A stretch of DNA of 64,000 nt from Anaerolineales bacterium (lineage in GTDB: Bacteria; Chloroflexota; Anaerolineae; JAAEKA01): positions 1 through 64,000 of the forward strand of contig JACKBI010000010.1 in the NCBI GenBank assembly GCA_020634615.1, in the 5' to 3' direction. Of the stretch, positions 63,187-64,000 are shown piece by piece. The position numbers were made by a program, and so were the translations under genes. Under the pieces are notes generated by a model. The model ran no database searches. It was not told the DNA's origin and saw only the letters and a program-made list of their open reading frames with translations. How positions within the stretch are numbered: the first letter of the stretch is position 1; each line of letters opens with the position of its first letter.

Positions 63187-64000
63187 ATGAAGACATGGAT
63201 GATAGTCTGCCTTGTTCTCGTTCTGCTTTTGACGGCTGCCTGCACGACCCCGCCGGTAGCGCCGGCTACACAGGCAACCGCTACGACGATGCCGGCGACG
63301 GTGAGTGCGCCCACCGAGGCTGCCACAGCCGCGCCGGCGACCGATACTACCGTCGCCGCGACCGCCACGACGGAGCCGGTGACGACAACCGCAACTGCTG
63401 AGACCGCTGCAGCCTGGGAACCTCTCGACCCTGAAGCTTGCGCCGCGTTGGCGCAGGAAATGTCAAAGGCGCTGGGCGTCGAAGTGACGCAGGGCAATGC
63501 GCCGGTCGGCGACCCCACAACCGGGGAAAGCGGCATGGGCTGCCAGGCGACGGCTACCGGTACCGGCGAACAGTTTGCCAGTCCTGACGCGGTGGTGGCC
63601 AGTCTGGCAGACATGCTGTCAGCGCAAGGCTGGCAGGAGGATCCCATGCTCGCGGCCGGTGGACCTACCGGCATGGGCAAGGGGTTCCGCAAGGACAACG
63701 CGATGTGTGCGGCTGCTGCCCAATGGTCGCCGGACGCCTCGGCCAACTGCCCGACCGACCAGCCGATCTCGGCCTGCAACGTGACACCCGCCCAGCAGCA
63801 GTACACCGTGTCCCTGACCTGCGGTCAGCAGGTTTCTCAAGGTGCAGCTACCCCGACAGGCACCGCTGGGCTCGCCAATCCTGCGTCTGAAAACTGCGTC
63901 GCCCAAGGCGGCACAGTATCCATCCAGGAGCGCGGCGATGGCGGGCAGTACGGCGTCTGCCTCTTCGAGGACAACTTGCAGTGCGAGGAATGGGCGATGT
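63187..64000 (+). CDS. DUF333 lipoprotein, cut by the window end
   Basis: An open frame of at least 271 codons runs off the right edge. The signal peptide has lipobox LTAAC (Cys near residue 19), followed by a Thr/Ala/Pro-rich tether to about residue 75 and a Cys-containing exported domain ('CAALAQEMSKALGVEVTQGNAP'). A DUF333 motif ('LANPASENCVAQGGTVSIQERGDG...GVCLFEDNLQCEEWAM') follows. DUF333 is found in small exported proteins such as putative hemolysins. GGAGGTG lies 12 bases before the ATG. The C-terminus is not visible. Confidence 0.8.
   Translation, partial: MKTWMIVCLVLVLLLTAACTTPPVAPATQATATTMPATVSAPTEAATAAPATDTTVAATATTEPVTTTATAETAAAWEPLDPEACAALAQEMSKALGVEVTQGNAPVGDPTTGESGMGCQATATGTGEQFASPDAVVASLADMLSAQGWQEDPMLAAGGPTGMGKGFRKDNAMCAAAAQWSPDASANCPTDQPISACNVTPAQQQYTVSLTCGQQVSQGAATPTGTAGLANPASENCVAQGGTVSIQERGDGGQYGVCLFEDNLQCEEWAM

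Overview
The window looks like a chromosome fragment of a GC-rich, probably Chloroflexota (Anaerolineae/Caldilineae-like) bacterium. This is an inference from the gene mix: many Thr/Ala-rich lipoproteins, a baseplate-J-like gene between alaS and ruvX, a DUF2207-like membrane protein beside radical SAM genes, and large YD-repeat (Rhs) loci. It is not proven by any marker gene. No rRNA, complete tRNA, CRISPR array or transposase gene was seen.

Layout. 1-1.6 kb: remains of a toxin-antitoxin pair (TumE/TumA-like), a DIP1984-family gene followed by a tRNA-like RNA segment, and a cupin gene cut short beside a palindromic mini-element. 1.8-5.9 kb: a lipoprotein, then a two-gene unit with an octaheme cytochrome c of the hydroxylamine oxidoreductase family and a membrane partner. 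6.0-7.3 kb: tyrS (minus), with a terminator-like hairpin directly before its ribosome binding site. 7.7-20.5 kb: an Rhs/YD-repeat polymorphic-toxin locus. It has a main gene (badly frameshifted core, a (TC)11 tract in its signal peptide), an alpha/beta-hydrolase-like toxin tip, two further orphan tip-toxin cassettes and a core fragment. Each tip is followed by a membrane-anchored or lipoprotein gene that could encode immunity. 20.6-29.5 kb: alaS, baseplate-J-like gene, ruvX, mltG, a LivJ-type binding lipoprotein and a GT4 glycosyltransferase, all plus strand. 29.7-34.0 kb: minus-strand lipoprotein, a large polytopic membrane protein and a cyclodeaminase. 34.3-42.5 kb: hsp20-lon, a membrane protein, an MTA/SAH-deaminase-type amidohydrolase and an EF-G-like GTPase. 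42.6-46.9 kb: an orphan GAF sensor kinase and an APC permease fused to two UspA domains.

46.9-55.3 kb (minus): a phosphate-uptake block (pstSCAB), preceded by an MshEN-UspA fusion gene, an OmpR-type regulator and a PAS histidine kinase overlapping by 20 nt (PhoR/PhoB-like by position), and a methyltransferase. 55.4-61.0 kb (minus): the most unusual unit. It encodes, in transcription order, a two-TM zinc-ribbon protein; a radical SAM/SPASM enzyme with a PqqD-like N-terminal segment; a second protein of the same architecture that has lost the CxxxCxxC cluster; and a DUF2207-like membrane protein ending in twelve glycines and a Cys-Ala repeat. I propose that this is a peptide/protein-modification system acting on the Cys-rich tail. 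61.2-64.0 kb: two membrane proteins, sdaAB (minus) and a DUF333 lipoprotein that runs off the end.

Sigma-70-type promoters with 17-18 bp spacers are visible before several operons, and several short palindromic repeat families are scattered through the window, some inserted in Rhs coding sequence.
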